A stretch of 64,000 bases of DNA from Nannocystis sp. (GTDB lineage Bacteria; Myxococcota_A; Polyangia; Nannocystales; Nannocystaceae): contig NZ_JADJNN010000038.1 of NCBI RefSeq assembly GCF_016714285.1, forward strand, positions 372,001-436,000, in the 5' to 3' direction. Position 1 is the stretch's first letter. Every line of letters starts with the position of its first letter. Positions 17,371-26,184 of this stretch are shown here, one piece after another. Below the pieces are notes generated by a model. It did not search any database. It saw nothing but the letters and a program-made list of their open reading frames with translations, and was not told the origin of the DNA. Position numbers and translations under genes: made by a program.

Positions 17371-17488
17371 GCTTCGGGACAGGCGACACCTGGCCACGTG
17401 CGCGGCACCGGGCCGGCGCGAGCTTCGGGGACAGGCGGCACCTGGCCACGTGCGCGGCACCTGGCTGGTGTGACCTTCGGGACATGTC
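17349..17488 (+). repeat. three ~51-bp direct repeats copying the 3' end of the upstream gene
   Basis: Units start at 17349, 17400 and 17452 (each GCGCGGCACC). The first includes the last codons and stop of the DUF6939-like gene; the others lie in the gap. Each ends with a CTTCGGGGACAGGC-type half of the dispersed palindrome. Confidence 0.75.
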
Positions 17489-17504
17489 TACGAGGACATG
17501 TCCC
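17479..17504. terminator. hairpin between convergent genes
   Basis: Perfect 10-bp arms (GGGACATGTC and GACATGTCCC) around a 6-base loop, 12 bases from the 3' end of the minus-strand gene at 17517. Placement between convergent genes suggests a terminator or 3'-end RNA hairpin; no T-tract. A related hairpin lies at 22520-22551. Confidence 0.5.
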
Positions 17505-17516
17505 GAGCACCATGTC

Positions 17517-17792
17517 TCAACCCGGGTCGACGCGGCGGGTCGCGGCGAGCAGGGACTCGTAGGCGACCCGCTCCGCCTCGGCCCGCGGCAGCTGGCCGTC
17601 GATCTCGCAGATCGCCGCGCGCTCGTCGAAGCGCAGGCGCAGGTCGTCGCGCAGCGACTCGTCGCGCACCGCGGCGATCAGGGCCGCGGCCTGGCGGCTC
17701 CAGCGGGACTGCGTTGCTTCGCGTGCACCCATGCCGGGCGGTGATGCGTCAGCCGGCGACGCCCCGGCAAGGCGCAGCATCGCGCGGGACAA
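17517..17792 (-). CDS. small hypothetical protein, possibly mobile-element associated
   Basis: Up to 91 residues; an ATG at 17732 would give 71. The core LRDDLRLRFDERAAICEIDG followed by LPRAEAERVAYESLL resembles the short ORFs (consensus around RAAILEFDGGL-x-RAEAE) often found beside integrases and plasmid or phage genes in proteobacteria. No integrase or transposase is next to it here, so it may be a leftover. The resemblance is from memory and is weak evidence for transfer. Confidence 0.5.
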   Translation of the reverse strand: MSRAMLRLAGASPADASPPGMGAREATQSRWSRQAAALIAAVRDESLRDDLRLRFDERAAICEIDGQLPRAEAERVAYESLLAATRRVDPG

Positions 17793-17870
17793 TTCACGTC
17801 CAGGGGCCCGCTGCGGCCGCCAATTCTGGCGACGCGCGCTTGCACGCGCGGCGTGTCACAAGCGGTCCGC

Positions 17871-20732
17871 TCACGCCGGAGCCCCCGACACAGGCGATGC
17901 AGCCGATGCATCCGCGGCCCCCGCGATGGCGACGCGCAGGCGCTCGGCCTCGGCGAGCATCGCTCGCGTCCGCTGCGGCTGCTCGCCCAGCTGCCGCAGG
18001 CACTCCGCGATGTGGCGCGTGGTCTGCTCGGTCATGTGCAGCGTGGGCCGCGGCGTACGCTGAAGGATCGCCAGCGCCTGCTCGAAGTACAGCAGGGCCA
18101 GGCGCGGCTGGCCGGCGTCGAGGTGGGCCCGGCCGAGCCCCTGCAGCGGCAGCGCGGCGCCGCCAGGCGTGCGCTCGAGCCCGGGCAGCGCCATCAGTCG
18201 GGCATAGGGGACGACCGCCTCGGCGCAGCGGTCGAGCAGACACAGGTAGTCGCCGATGTTGACCAGCACGCTGGTGATGTCCAGGCGGGCGCCCGCGTCG
18301 TGCAGCGCCAGCAGCTCGCGGTTGACCGCCAGCGCCGCCTCGTGCTGCTCCGTCAGGTGCAGCAGATTGGCCAGCAGCTGCAGCGCGTAGCTCCGCTCCG
18401 AGTAGGCGGGCGGGCGCTCTGCCGTGAACACCGCGATGGCGCCGCGCAGCCGGTGGATCTTCGCGGCCGGGTCGGGGTCGATGTCCAGCTGCGCCAGCAG
18501 CACGTCGAGCGAGGCCACGCGGACGCTGGACGCCCCGTACAGCCGCACCGCCTCGGCGCGCGCCTGCGTCAGCGACGACTCGGCCCTGGCGTAGTCCTCG
18601 AGGTCGATGTGCGCGTACGCCAGGCTCAACTCGATCGCCAGCAGCGACGGGTGGGACGGGCCGAGCTGCTCGCGTTGCTCGGCCAGCAGCGAGAGCAGCA
18701 GCTCGCGCGTCTGCTCCGGCTTGCCCTGCTCGGCCAGCGCGTTGGCCACCAGCATCCGGGCGCGCGCCACCTCCGGGTGCGAGCGCGACTGGAGCCGCTC
18801 GCGCAGCTCGAGCGCGCGGCGCCGCAGCTGCAGGACCCGATCGAGGCGACCGGCGAGCAGCTCGATGTAGCTCTCGGTCTCGAGCTGCGCCGCCTGCAGC
18901 AGCGGCTCGGGGGGGTCGCCCGCGGCTCCCTGCGCGAGCTTCAGCCACATGCGAGCCTGCTTCGCGTCCTCCGTGACGTCGGCGGCGAGCAGCGCCAGCT
19001 CATTCCAGATCGCCGGGGCAGCCGGGCTCGGGCCGCGGTTGGCGACCAGCGCGGCCGCGTCGCCGAGGGTCTGGGTGGCGGCCACGTGGTCCCTGTGCTC
19101 GCGGGCCTCGATCGTGCCGCGCAGCAGCAGGACCTCGGCCTCGAGCTCGCGGTCGCCGAGTCGCCTGGCCGTGGCCCGCAGCCCGGCGATCTGCTGCCTC
19201 GCCTCCCCGGCGCGCCCGACCAGCTGCAGCGCGCGCGCGCGTCGGAGGTCGCGGTGGGCCGTCTCCTCGCGGCGCTCGATCGCCTGCACGTCGATGTTCG
19301 CGTCGCGCTGGCAGCGGTCGATCGGCTGCAGGCGGGCGATCAGCTCGAGCGCGCCGCCGGAGACCGCGAGGTCGCGGCGATCGATCAGCTCGACCAGGTC
19401 GGCCAGCTCCTGCCGCCGCTCCTCGAGGCAGAGGCGCCGGGCGAACAGCGAGCGCCCGGTCTGCTGACCGTGCAGCTGGGTGCGCTCGCAGGCCTCGCGG
19501 CTCGCCATGGCCCACTCACCGGCGTAGCGGTCGATCTGCCCGGCGAGGCGCTCCCACGCCGGTCTGGCGAGCTCGGCCGGCTGGGTCGCCTGGTACGCCC
19601 GCCGCACCTCGTCGCGCCGCTCCGGACTCCAGGTGTCGAGCAGCGCCTGGTTGGTGCCGGGACACAGCTCGCGGGCGCCGACACCCAGCTCGACGCTGAC
19701 GAAGCCGGCCGCGAGGGCGAGGCCGGCCGCGCTCGCCAGCAGCAGCCGCCGGCGCTGGATCGGCCCGCGCTCGAGCGCGACCAGCAGCGCCTCCATGCTG
19801 GCGAAGCGGGCCTCCGAAGCGAAGGCCAGGCCGCGCACCAGGACCCGGCGGAGCCACCCCGACACGCGCCCGCGTCGGCCCGCGGGCGGTGGTCGTACGC
19901 CGCGGTTGTCGACCAGCGCCGCGAGCACGTCGTTGGCGAAGGGCCGGTGCCCGTAGAGCGCCTCGTGGAGCGCGACGCAGAACGAGAACTGATCGCTGCG
20001 CGCGTCGCAGCTGCGGCCGAGCGCCTGCTCCGGCGACATGTAGCCCGGGGTGCCGGCGCTCGGTTCGGTGGCGGGGCTCGGCGGGATGTCGACCGCCGTG
20101 GTGCTGGGCTGCGACGCGACGCTCGCGGGCTCGGGCCGCGGACGCGGTCCACGGGCGAGGCCGAAGTCGACGATGCGCACGCGGCCGTCCTCGCCGACCA
20201 GCACGTTGCTCGGCTTGAAGTCGCGGTGCACGAGCCCGGCCGCGTGGGCCGCCGCGAGGCCGCGCCCGGCGGCGATGAAGTGCGCCACGATCTCCGCCTC
20301 GCTGCGCGGCGCGTCGAGCCAGCGCAGCAGCGTGTGTCCGGGGACATACTCCATAGCGATGAAGATCTCGTCGCCGTGCTCGCCGACCTCGTAGATGTGG
20401 ATGACATTCGGGTGCGACAGGCGGGCGAGCGCGCGGGCCTCGGCGAGCAGGCGCTGGTGCTCGGCGAGGCGCTGCTCCGTCGCGTCCGGGCGGATCACCT
20501 TGAGCGCGACGACGCGGCCCAGCGTGTCGTCCTCGGCGGCGTAGACGACCCCCATGCCGCCCTGGCCGAGCGATCGTTGCACGCGGAAGCGACCGATGCG
20601 CAGCGGCTCCGCGGGTACGCCGAACATGCGCGCGCCGAGCCGTCGGCGCATCGCCTCGGCCTCGAGCGAGCGCGCCAGGGGGCCCCCGAGCCCCGGGCTC
20701 GTCGTCTCCGGCTCCGACACGCGATCGTCCAC
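17871..20732 (-). CDS. serine/threonine protein kinase with C-terminal TPR repeats
   Basis: 953 residues. The kinase domain starts at ~47 (IGRFRVQRSLGQGGMGVVY, glycine loop 55-63). It has the ATP-binding Lys at 78 (VVALKVI), the catalytic HRDFKPSN at 169-176, DFG at 189-191 and the SPEQ motif in place of APE near 233. One hydrophobic segment at ~335-355 (LLLASAAGLALAAGFVSVEL) predicts membrane anchoring with the kinase in the cytoplasm. The remaining ~590 residues are helical, with recognisable TPR-like units (GQPRLALLYFEQALAILQRT; HPSLLAIELSLAYAHIDLED). This kinase-TM-TPR layout is common in myxobacterial signalling; the RD motif and all key residues are present, so it should be active. Confidence 0.95.
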   Translation of the reverse strand: MDDRVSEPETTSPGLGGPLARSLEAEAMRRRLGARMFGVPAEPLRIGRFRVQRSLGQGGMGVVYAAEDDTLGRVVALKVIRPDATEQRLAEHQRLLAEARALARLSHPNVIHIYEVGEHGDEIFIAMEYVPGHTLLRWLDAPRSEAEIVAHFIAAGRGLAAAHAAGLVHRDFKPSNVLVGEDGRVRIVDFGLARGPRPRPEPASVASQPSTTAVDIPPSPATEPSAGTPGYMSPEQALGRSCDARSDQFSFCVALHEALYGHRPFANDVLAALVDNRGVRPPPAGRRGRVSGWLRRVLVRGLAFASEARFASMEALLVALERGPIQRRRLLLASAAGLALAAGFVSVELGVGARELCPGTNQALLDTWSPERRDEVRRAYQATQPAELARPAWERLAGQIDRYAGEWAMASREACERTQLHGQQTGRSLFARRLCLEERRQELADLVELIDRRDLAVSGGALELIARLQPIDRCQRDANIDVQAIERREETAHRDLRRARALQLVGRAGEARQQIAGLRATARRLGDRELEAEVLLLRGTIEAREHRDHVAATQTLGDAAALVANRGPSPAAPAIWNELALLAADVTEDAKQARMWLKLAQGAAGDPPEPLLQAAQLETESYIELLAGRLDRVLQLRRRALELRERLQSRSHPEVARARMLVANALAEQGKPEQTRELLLSLLAEQREQLGPSHPSLLAIELSLAYAHIDLEDYARAESSLTQARAEAVRLYGASSVRVASLDVLLAQLDIDPDPAAKIHRLRGAIAVFTAERPPAYSERSYALQLLANLLHLTEQHEAALAVNRELLALHDAGARLDITSVLVNIGDYLCLLDRCAEAVVPYARLMALPGLERTPGGAALPLQGLGRAHLDAGQPRLALLYFEQALAILQRTPRPTLHMTEQTTRHIAECLRQLGEQPQRTRAMLAEAERLRVAIAGAADASAASPVSGAPA

Positions 20733-20776
20733 CTTACGCCTATTACTTGCTCGCCCCGCGGATCACAAGCGCCGGG

Positions 20777-21172
20777 TCAGGGGCGCTTGACCCGGATCTT
20801 GATGTGCAGGGGCTCGGGCAGGTTCGGGTTGATGAACTCCCAGCCCCACTCGGTCACGCTGCTGCTCGGCACGGAGAAGGTGATCGTCGTGGTGCTGCCG
20901 GCCAGGGACCACGTGGCGGTGCCGGCGTGGCCCGAGGGCACCTTGATGATGGTCGTGTCGTTCTCGTCGAGCACGGGGACCGTCGCCGTCCGCGGCTCGA
21001 AGTAGATCGCCACGGAGGTGACCGCGCTGTCCGGCACGTCGACGCGGATCACGTCGATCTGCGAGCCCGTGCTGCCGCTGCCGGTGTAGCAGCGGCCGTC
21101 GGACTCGTGATAGACCGTCGGCGCGCTGGTGACGGTGGATAGGGTGTTCAAAAGGTGCCAGTTGGTAGCCAT
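20777..21172 (-). CDS. small beta-rich hypothetical protein
   Basis: 131 residues from the ATG at 21172 (MATNWHLLNTLSTVTSAPTV), with a good GGGAG ribosome-binding site 7-8 bases upstream. The sequence is beta-strand-like throughout: IDVIRVDVPDSAVTSVAIYF, TIIKVPSGHAGTATWSLAG, EPLHIKIRVKRP. No signal peptide and no catalytic motif. It lies 44 bp upstream-side of the TPR kinase, whose 5' end it faces head-to-tail, and could be cotranscribed with it. Family not recognised. Confidence 0.7.
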   Translation of the reverse strand: MATNWHLLNTLSTVTSAPTVYHESDGRCYTGSGSTGSQIDVIRVDVPDSAVTSVAIYFEPRTATVPVLDENDTTIIKVPSGHAGTATWSLAGSTTTITFSVPSSSVTEWGWEFINPNLPEPLHIKIRVKRP

Positions 21173-21463
21173 CTCGTCGCTCCCAGAGAAGTTGCGGTAG
21201 CGGGCTCGCGGCGGCGCCGCATTGGCCCGCCGCGCCCGTCGGGGGTTAGTGCCGCGGCGGCGAAGATCCGTCACGGCGAACTCCACGTTGCGATCATCGG
21301 CGCTGTAGCGAGCAGCCGCGGTCGAAGTCCGGGCTGATCGCGAGCTCGGCGACCACGCCGGCACGCTGCGCAGGCGCGCGACGAGGTGCCGCCGCACGGG
21401 TCGCGGCCATCGACCACGCCGATCGTCGTGACGGCTTGAGCGGGGCCCGACACTACCCGGCGC

Positions 21464-22453
21464 ATGGCCTTGCTGTCGGTCCTCGCCGGTGTTCCGCCCT
21501 TCCTCATGGCTCGCGAGCTGCGCACGCGGGCGGGGGCCTTCGAGCCCGGAATGTCCCCCGGGCCCGAGCCCCCGCCCGCGCTGCGCGAGGCCGTGCGCCC
21601 GCTGTCCGACCAGGCGATCGCGGCCGCGTTGCTCGAGCAGCTGCGCAGCGCAGCGCTGGCGATCTATGGAGCCGACGATCGCATCGAGGCCTACGAGGTG
21701 CAGGGTAGCGAGCAGCGGCGGGCGCTGGACTGCACGGCCGCGGTGTTCTTCGACGCCGCGGTGCAGGACGCTGGCGACGACATGCGCTCGCTGTACACCC
21801 GGCCGTTCGGGCCGATGAAGCAGCTGTGCCCCGGGGAGCGCTTCTACAACCAGCCGTCGGGGGCCGCGGCGACCGGGGTGTTGGTCGGCCCGGACCTCGT
21901 GGTGACGGCGGCCCACGTGGCCCGGAGGATCCCCTGGCAGCGAATGTGCCTCGTGTTTGGCTTCGAGATGGAGGACCCCTTCGTCGCGCGCGAGCGGATC
22001 CCCGCTGGCGACGTGTACCGCGTGGCCGAGCTGGTCGCGCGTGGCGACTTCGGCGAGCCCCCGCGGGACTGGGTGGTGCTGCGCCTCGATCGCCGCGCCG
22101 AGGGTCGGCCCTTCGCGGCGATCAACCGCGACCGTCCGCTCGCCGTGGGCCAGGCGATCTACACCGTCGGGCACCCGATGGGGCTGCCGGTCAAGTTCGC
22201 CGGCAACGGCCGCGTGCTCGAGCGCGGCGACGACGACACCTTCACGGCCAACCTCGACGTCTTCCCGGTCTGCTCCGGCTCGCCGGTGTTCAACGCCGAG
22301 ACCCACGCGCTCGAGGGCATCGTCCTCGCCGACCCGACGCTCGACCACTTCCTCCCGGTCGACGGCTGCTATGTGCAGGCGACCGTCCCCGAGGAGGACG
22401 GCGTCGGCAACGTGCACCTGCGCGCGCGCCACTTCGCGGGCGCCGTCGGGTAG
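21464..22453 (+). CDS. trypsin-like serine protease (S1 family)
   Basis: 329 residues from the ATG at 21464. A hydrophobic N-terminus (MALLSVLAGVPPFLM) may act as a signal or anchor. The protease core begins RFYNQPSGAAATGVLVGPDL. The triad is visible: His in VVTAAHVA (~152), Asp in RDWVVLRLD (~205) and Ser in VCSGSPVFN (~275), where the family normally has GNSGSP or GDSGSP. An unusual N-terminal ~110 residues precede the core. It is convergent with hsdS; a regulatory or effector link to the modification genes is possible but unsupported. Confidence 0.85.
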   Translation: MALLSVLAGVPPFLMARELRTRAGAFEPGMSPGPEPPPALREAVRPLSDQAIAAALLEQLRSAALAIYGADDRIEAYEVQGSEQRRALDCTAAVFFDAAVQDAGDDMRSLYTRPFGPMKQLCPGERFYNQPSGAAATGVLVGPDLVVTAAHVARRIPWQRMCLVFGFEMEDPFVARERIPAGDVYRVAELVARGDFGEPPRDWVVLRLDRRAEGRPFAAINRDRPLAVGQAIYTVGHPMGLPVKFAGNGRVLERGDDDTFTANLDVFPVCSGSPVFNAETHALEGIVLADPTLDHFLPVDGCYVQATVPEEDGVGNVHLRARHFAGAVG

Positions 22454-22519
22454 CCAGGCGCGTGGGCCGCTGCGGTCCGGCGGTCGGCGACACCGACCGC
22501 GCCGGCCCTCGCTTCTCGA

Positions 22520-22551
22520 CATGGCGGTAGGGACATGTCCCTTGCGCCATG
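22520..22551. terminator. hairpin between convergent protease and hsdS genes
   Basis: The 12-bp perfect palindrome GGGACATGTCCC (22530-22541) is flanked by a further inverted pair CATGGCG/CGCCATG (22520-22526 and 22545-22551), so the whole can fold into one long stem. It is 20 bp from the 3' end of hsdS. A terminator role is inferred from its position. Confidence 0.5.
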
Positions 22552-22570
22552 CTCCGACTCGGCGGTCAGT

Positions 22571-23902
22571 TCACGGCAGGCGGGTGCCCGCGAGCTCGCC
22601 GCTGGTGAGCTTGACGAGGAGGGTCGCGCGGGCGCGGGCGAGGCTGTGCAGCAGCTGGCCGTGGCCGGCGATGCGGGCGAAGGCGGGCGCGGTGCGGCGC
22701 TCGAAGGCCTCGGCGAGGGCGTCGGGGGGGCGGGCGACCAGGATCTCGCGCATGTCCTTCTGGCTGACGTGGCCAAGGCCGGTGGTCTGGCGGCTGCGGG
22801 CGAGCTGGACGAAGCGGGGCTGGAGCTCGCGGAGCAGGCAGTAGGTGAAGGCGCGCCAGCGCGGCGCGGGCGGGACGACCTTGAAGATGTGCTGGTTCAG
22901 CCAGGCGGGTCCGCGCTGCCACAGGAAGGTGCCGATCGAGCTGTGGGGGTTGCCGGACCAGGCCATCAGGATGTCGCCGCTGGTGATCGCTCGCGCGTCG
23001 GGGCGGGCCGCGGCGAAGCGGGTCTGATCGGTGATGCCGCGCTTGATCTCGGCGATCTTGATCACGGGCAGGCCGCGGCCGTCGGGGCTGAAGTCGGCGG
23101 CGGTGAAGGGCGTGCCGTTCTGGAAGCTGGCGCACTCGGTCAGCGGCACGTTGCGCCAGCCGCGGGGCATCGGGGCGACGGGGCCGGGCTCGAGGGCGTC
23201 GGGGAACAGCGCGGCCTCGCCGGCGTCGGTGCTCGCGTGACGCTCGCCGCGGGCGCGGCTGTACGTCGGGTCATGTTCCAGGAACCATGACCGAAAGAGC
23301 AGGCGGACCAGGCGGTCGAGCTGGTCGTCGATGGCCTCGGCGAGCGCGGCGCGGGCGTCGATGCGGCCGAGGGCGCGGGCGATCGCGCGTTGCTCGGCGA
23401 GCGGTGGCAGGCGCACGGGGGTGGCGCGGAGGATCGCCAGGTTGGTGTGCGGGACGCCGGCGGTGATCGTGTGGCGGGCGACGTAGTCGCGGATCTCCGG
23501 GGTCAGCAGCCAGTAGTAGATGTACTCGGGGTCGACGCGGGCGGGGTCGCAGGTGATCTTCATCTGGCTCTGCGAGAGGATGAAGCGCGGCCACGGCGTG
23601 CCCTGCGGGACCAGGCCGACCTGATCGAGGGTGCCGCGCTGGGTGACGACGACGTCGCCGGGGCGGGCGGTGTGGCGGGCGAGCAGGTCGGCCTTGGCCT
23701 CGGCGATGAACACGAGGTCGTCGGTGTAGAAGCGGCGCTCGCCGGCGCCGAGGTTACTGCCGCGGATGACGGGCACGCCTGCGTCGACGTAGTCGGCGCG
23801 GCCGAGGTCCGAGCCGAAGGGGCCGCCGGCGATCGCGTGCGGCGCGGGGGCCTTGAGATCGTCGAGGGTGCAGGCGGTCCAGCCGGACGGGAGCGGGCTC
23901 AT
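22571..23902 (-). CDS. hsdS: type I restriction-modification specificity subunit
   Basis: 443 residues, usual length for HsdS. Two target-recognition domains are visible. TRD1 starts LPSGWTACTLDDLKAP and includes AGGPFGSDLGRADYV and GVPVIRGSNLG. The central conserved helix follows (LPPLAEQRAIARALGRID). TRD2 starts MPRGWRNVPLTECASFQNGT with LPVIKIAEIKRGITDQTRF. The second conserved region is near the C-terminus. It would direct the methylase to a bipartite DNA site. It lies 58 bp after hsdM with a duplicated 21-bp segment at the junction. No hsdR is present on either side in this window. Confidence 0.93.
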   Translation of the reverse strand: MSPLPSGWTACTLDDLKAPAPHAIAGGPFGSDLGRADYVDAGVPVIRGSNLGAGERRFYTDDLVFIAEAKADLLARHTARPGDVVVTQRGTLDQVGLVPQGTPWPRFILSQSQMKITCDPARVDPEYIYYWLLTPEIRDYVARHTITAGVPHTNLAILRATPVRLPPLAEQRAIARALGRIDARAALAEAIDDQLDRLVRLLFRSWFLEHDPTYSRARGERHASTDAGEAALFPDALEPGPVAPMPRGWRNVPLTECASFQNGTPFTAADFSPDGRGLPVIKIAEIKRGITDQTRFAAARPDARAITSGDILMAWSGNPHSSIGTFLWQRGPAWLNQHIFKVVPPAPRWRAFTYCLLRELQPRFVQLARSRQTTGLGHVSQKDMREILVARPPDALAEAFERRTAPAFARIAGHGQLLHSLARARATLLVKLTSGELAGTRLP

Positions 23903-23972
23903 GACGGGCGAGTGGCGAGGACGACGAGCGCAGTGGCGCAGCGGAGTGTGTGGAGCGGGCTCATGACGGGCG
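23890..23972 (-). repeat. 21-bp direct repeat at the hsdM/hsdS junction
   Basis: Identical 21-bp copies lie at 23890-23910 and 23952-23972, 62 bp apart. The copy at 23952 puts an ATG (23964) over the TGA of hsdM (ATGA); the copy at 23890 carries the real hsdS ATG (23902). The first ATG is out of frame with hsdS and opens only a 21-codon frame. Confidence 0.85.
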
Positions 23973-25943
23973 GCGCAGGTGGTCGAGGAGCTGGGTGAGC
24001 TGGTCGTCGAGGCTGCGGGCCTCGGCGAGCTGGGTGCGCAGGGCCGCGTCGATCTCGGCGAGCTCGTCGGCGAAGGGGCGCAGCGGGGTCGGCGGGGCGG
24101 CGGGGGCGACGTAGCGGCCGGGGGCGAGGTTGTGGTCGTGGGCGGCGATCTCGGCGAGGCTTACGCTGCGGGCCAGGCCGGGGACGTCATTGAAGACGAG
24201 GCGCAGCCTGTCCCGAGGGCCAGGTTGCGGGTCGCCGCGCCAGCTGTGGTAGAGCTCGACGAGGCGGGTGAGCTCGTGCGCCTGGAGCTCGCGGTGGGTG
24301 CGGTCGGTCATGCTGCCGAGGTCGCGGGCGTCGAGCATGAGGACCTGGCCCCGGCGGTCGCGCAGGCGGGGGTCGGCCTTGTCGCGGGCGAGCAGCCACA
24401 GCGAGACGGGGATCTGGGTGCTGTAGAACAGCTGGGCCGGGAGGGCGACCATGCAGTCGACCAGGTCGGCCTCGACGATCGCCCGGCGGATCTCACCCTC
24501 GCCGCCGCTGCTGGTGGTCATCGCCCCGTTGGCGAGCACGAAGCCGGCGCGGCCGCGCGGGGCCATGTGGTGGATGATGTGCTGGACCCACGCGAAGTTG
24601 GCGTTCTGCGCGGGCGGGACCCCGAAGCGCCAGCGCGGGTCGTGTTGCAGGCGGGCGGCGCCCCAGTCCTTGGTGTTGAAGGGCGGGTTGGCGAGCACGT
24701 AGTCGGCGCGCAGGTCGGGGTGGAGGTCGCGGTGGAAGCTGTCCGCGTGCTCGTGGCCGAGGTCGCCGTCGATGCCGCGGAGGGCGAGGTTCATGCGAGC
24801 GAGGCGCCAGGTGGTCGGGTTGCTCTCCTGGCCGAACACGCGGAGGTCGCCGTGGCGGCCGCCGTGCTCGACGAGGAAGCGCTCGCTCTGGACGAACATG
24901 CCGCCGGAGCCGCAGGCGGGGTCGTAGACGGTGCCGCCGGTGGGGGCGAGCATGGCGACGAGCAGGTGGACGACGGAGCGGGGGGTGTAGAACTGGCCGC
25001 CGTTCTTCCCCTCGGCGGAGGCGAAGCGGGTGAGGAAGTACTCGTAGACGCGGCCGAGGACGTCGCGGCCGCGCTGCTCGGCGTGGCCGAGGGCGCCGAA
25101 CAGGCGCACGAGCTCGGCGAGCAGCGGGCCCTCGAGGCCGGGGCGCTGGTAGATCTGGGGCAGGACGCCGTGCAGGGCCGGGTTGTCGGCCGCGATCGCG
25201 GCCATCGCCGCGTCGATGCTGCGGCCGAGCTCGGGCGCGGCGGCGTCGGCACGCACGGCGAGGGCGCGCCAGCGGGCCGCGGGCGGGACCCAGAACACGC
25301 GATCGTTGCGGTAGAGGGCCTTGTCCTCGCTGTCGCGGCCGGCCTGATGCAGCTGGTCGCGGTGGCGCTCGAAGGCGTCGGAGATGTACTTGAGGAAGAG
25401 CAGGCCGAGGACGACGTGCTTGTACTCGGCGGCGTCCATGTTGCTGCGGAGCTTGTCGGCGGCCTGCCAGAGGGTGGCCTCGAAGTCGAGGTCGCCGCGG
25501 CGGGTTTCGGGCTCGGCGGGCTGCTTGCGGCGCAGGCGGGTGACGTTGTGCGGGAGGTCGTCGTCGTTGTCGGGGATCGGTGTCAGCGGTGTCGGCTTGG
25601 GCTCGGGCTCGGGCGCAACTTCGGGGGCGCTGGGCCGCAGCTTCTTCGTGCGACGGGGCGGGTCTGGTGGGTCGCTCTCGTCGGGCGGGCCGAGGGCGAT
25701 GCAGGCCGCGAGCGCGTCGCTGTCACGGAACTCGGGGAGGCGATGGGCGCGGGCGATGGTCCGCAGCTCAGGCGCGTCGAGGAGGCCGAGGAGCTCGCGG
25801 AAGCGGCGGTCGGGGAGCATGGCGAGCTGGACCAGGATCTCCCGGCGTGAGCGCGCCGGGGCGATCCCGAGGCTGCGGGCCAGCTCGGCGAGGCGAGGCC
25901 GCGCCAGCGCCTCGAGGACAGCGTGCTTCGGGATGAAGGTCAT
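23961..25943 (-). CDS. hsdM: type I restriction-modification methyltransferase subunit with N-terminal extension
   Basis: 660 residues. Residues ~1-85 are an extra helical region with two similar segments (LARPRLAELARSLGI and PELRTIARAHRLPEFRDSDA) like SAP or Rho-N DNA-binding motifs, followed by a charged Pro-rich linker (~90-150). HsdM_N starts at ~155 (FEATLWQAADKLRSNMDAAE, LKYISDAF). The catalytic domain carries the AdoMet motif DPACGSGGMF (~340) and the N6-adenine motif NPPF (~419). It transfers methyl to adenine at the site chosen by HsdS. A palindrome copy (24206-24225) falls inside the gene, read as QPGPRDR. Without HsdR it would act as an orphan methylase. Confidence 0.95.
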   Translation of the reverse strand: MTFIPKHAVLEALARPRLAELARSLGIAPARSRREILVQLAMLPDRRFRELLGLLDAPELRTIARAHRLPEFRDSDALAACIALGPPDESDPPDPPRRTKKLRPSAPEVAPEPEPKPTPLTPIPDNDDDLPHNVTRLRRKQPAEPETRRGDLDFEATLWQAADKLRSNMDAAEYKHVVLGLLFLKYISDAFERHRDQLHQAGRDSEDKALYRNDRVFWVPPAARWRALAVRADAAAPELGRSIDAAMAAIAADNPALHGVLPQIYQRPGLEGPLLAELVRLFGALGHAEQRGRDVLGRVYEYFLTRFASAEGKNGGQFYTPRSVVHLLVAMLAPTGGTVYDPACGSGGMFVQSERFLVEHGGRHGDLRVFGQESNPTTWRLARMNLALRGIDGDLGHEHADSFHRDLHPDLRADYVLANPPFNTKDWGAARLQHDPRWRFGVPPAQNANFAWVQHIIHHMAPRGRAGFVLANGAMTTSSGGEGEIRRAIVEADLVDCMVALPAQLFYSTQIPVSLWLLARDKADPRLRDRRGQVLMLDARDLGSMTDRTHRELQAHELTRLVELYHSWRGDPQPGPRDRLRLVFNDVPGLARSVSLAEIAAHDHNLAPGRYVAPAAPPTPLRPFADELAEIDAALRTQLAEARSLDDQLTQLLDHLRRPS

Positions 25944-26059
25944 GGGCGCGGGGACGCGGTTTTACGATATTTGCGGCGCGCTCGCGCAGCGACTTGCACA
26001 GCGACGCTCGCCCGCTGGTGTGCACGTGATGCGGGGCGTGTGACCCGGTGGGGCGTCGG

Positions 26060-26088
26060 TTGACAGGGCCAGCGAAGGGGCGCATCGT
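26060..26088 (+). promoter_or_regulatory. possible sigma70-type promoter of the RRM gene
   Basis: A perfect TTGACA at 26060-26065 is followed after 17 bases by CATCGT (26083-26088), a weak match to TATAAT. It lies ~97 bp upstream of the RRM start. In this GC-rich DNA a perfect -35 hexamer is notable, but the -10 is poor. Confidence 0.35.
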
Positions 26089-26184
26089 CGACGGCGGCAT
26101 GCCGCGACTCACGAGAGGGCGAGCACGCAGTGAGAATCCACGGCCCTACCGGGCCTGCGCACGAAAGTCGGAAGCGAAGCAGGA

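Noticed and set aside
17821..17870. GC-rich inverted repeats after the TPR kinase as a terminator
   Set aside because: Only short alternating CGCG pairing without a T-tract; too common in this composition to call.
21464..25943. Trypsin-like protease plus hsdMS as one defence operon
   Set aside because: The protease is convergent with hsdS and separated by a hairpin, so shared transcription is unlikely; kept only as a proximity remark.
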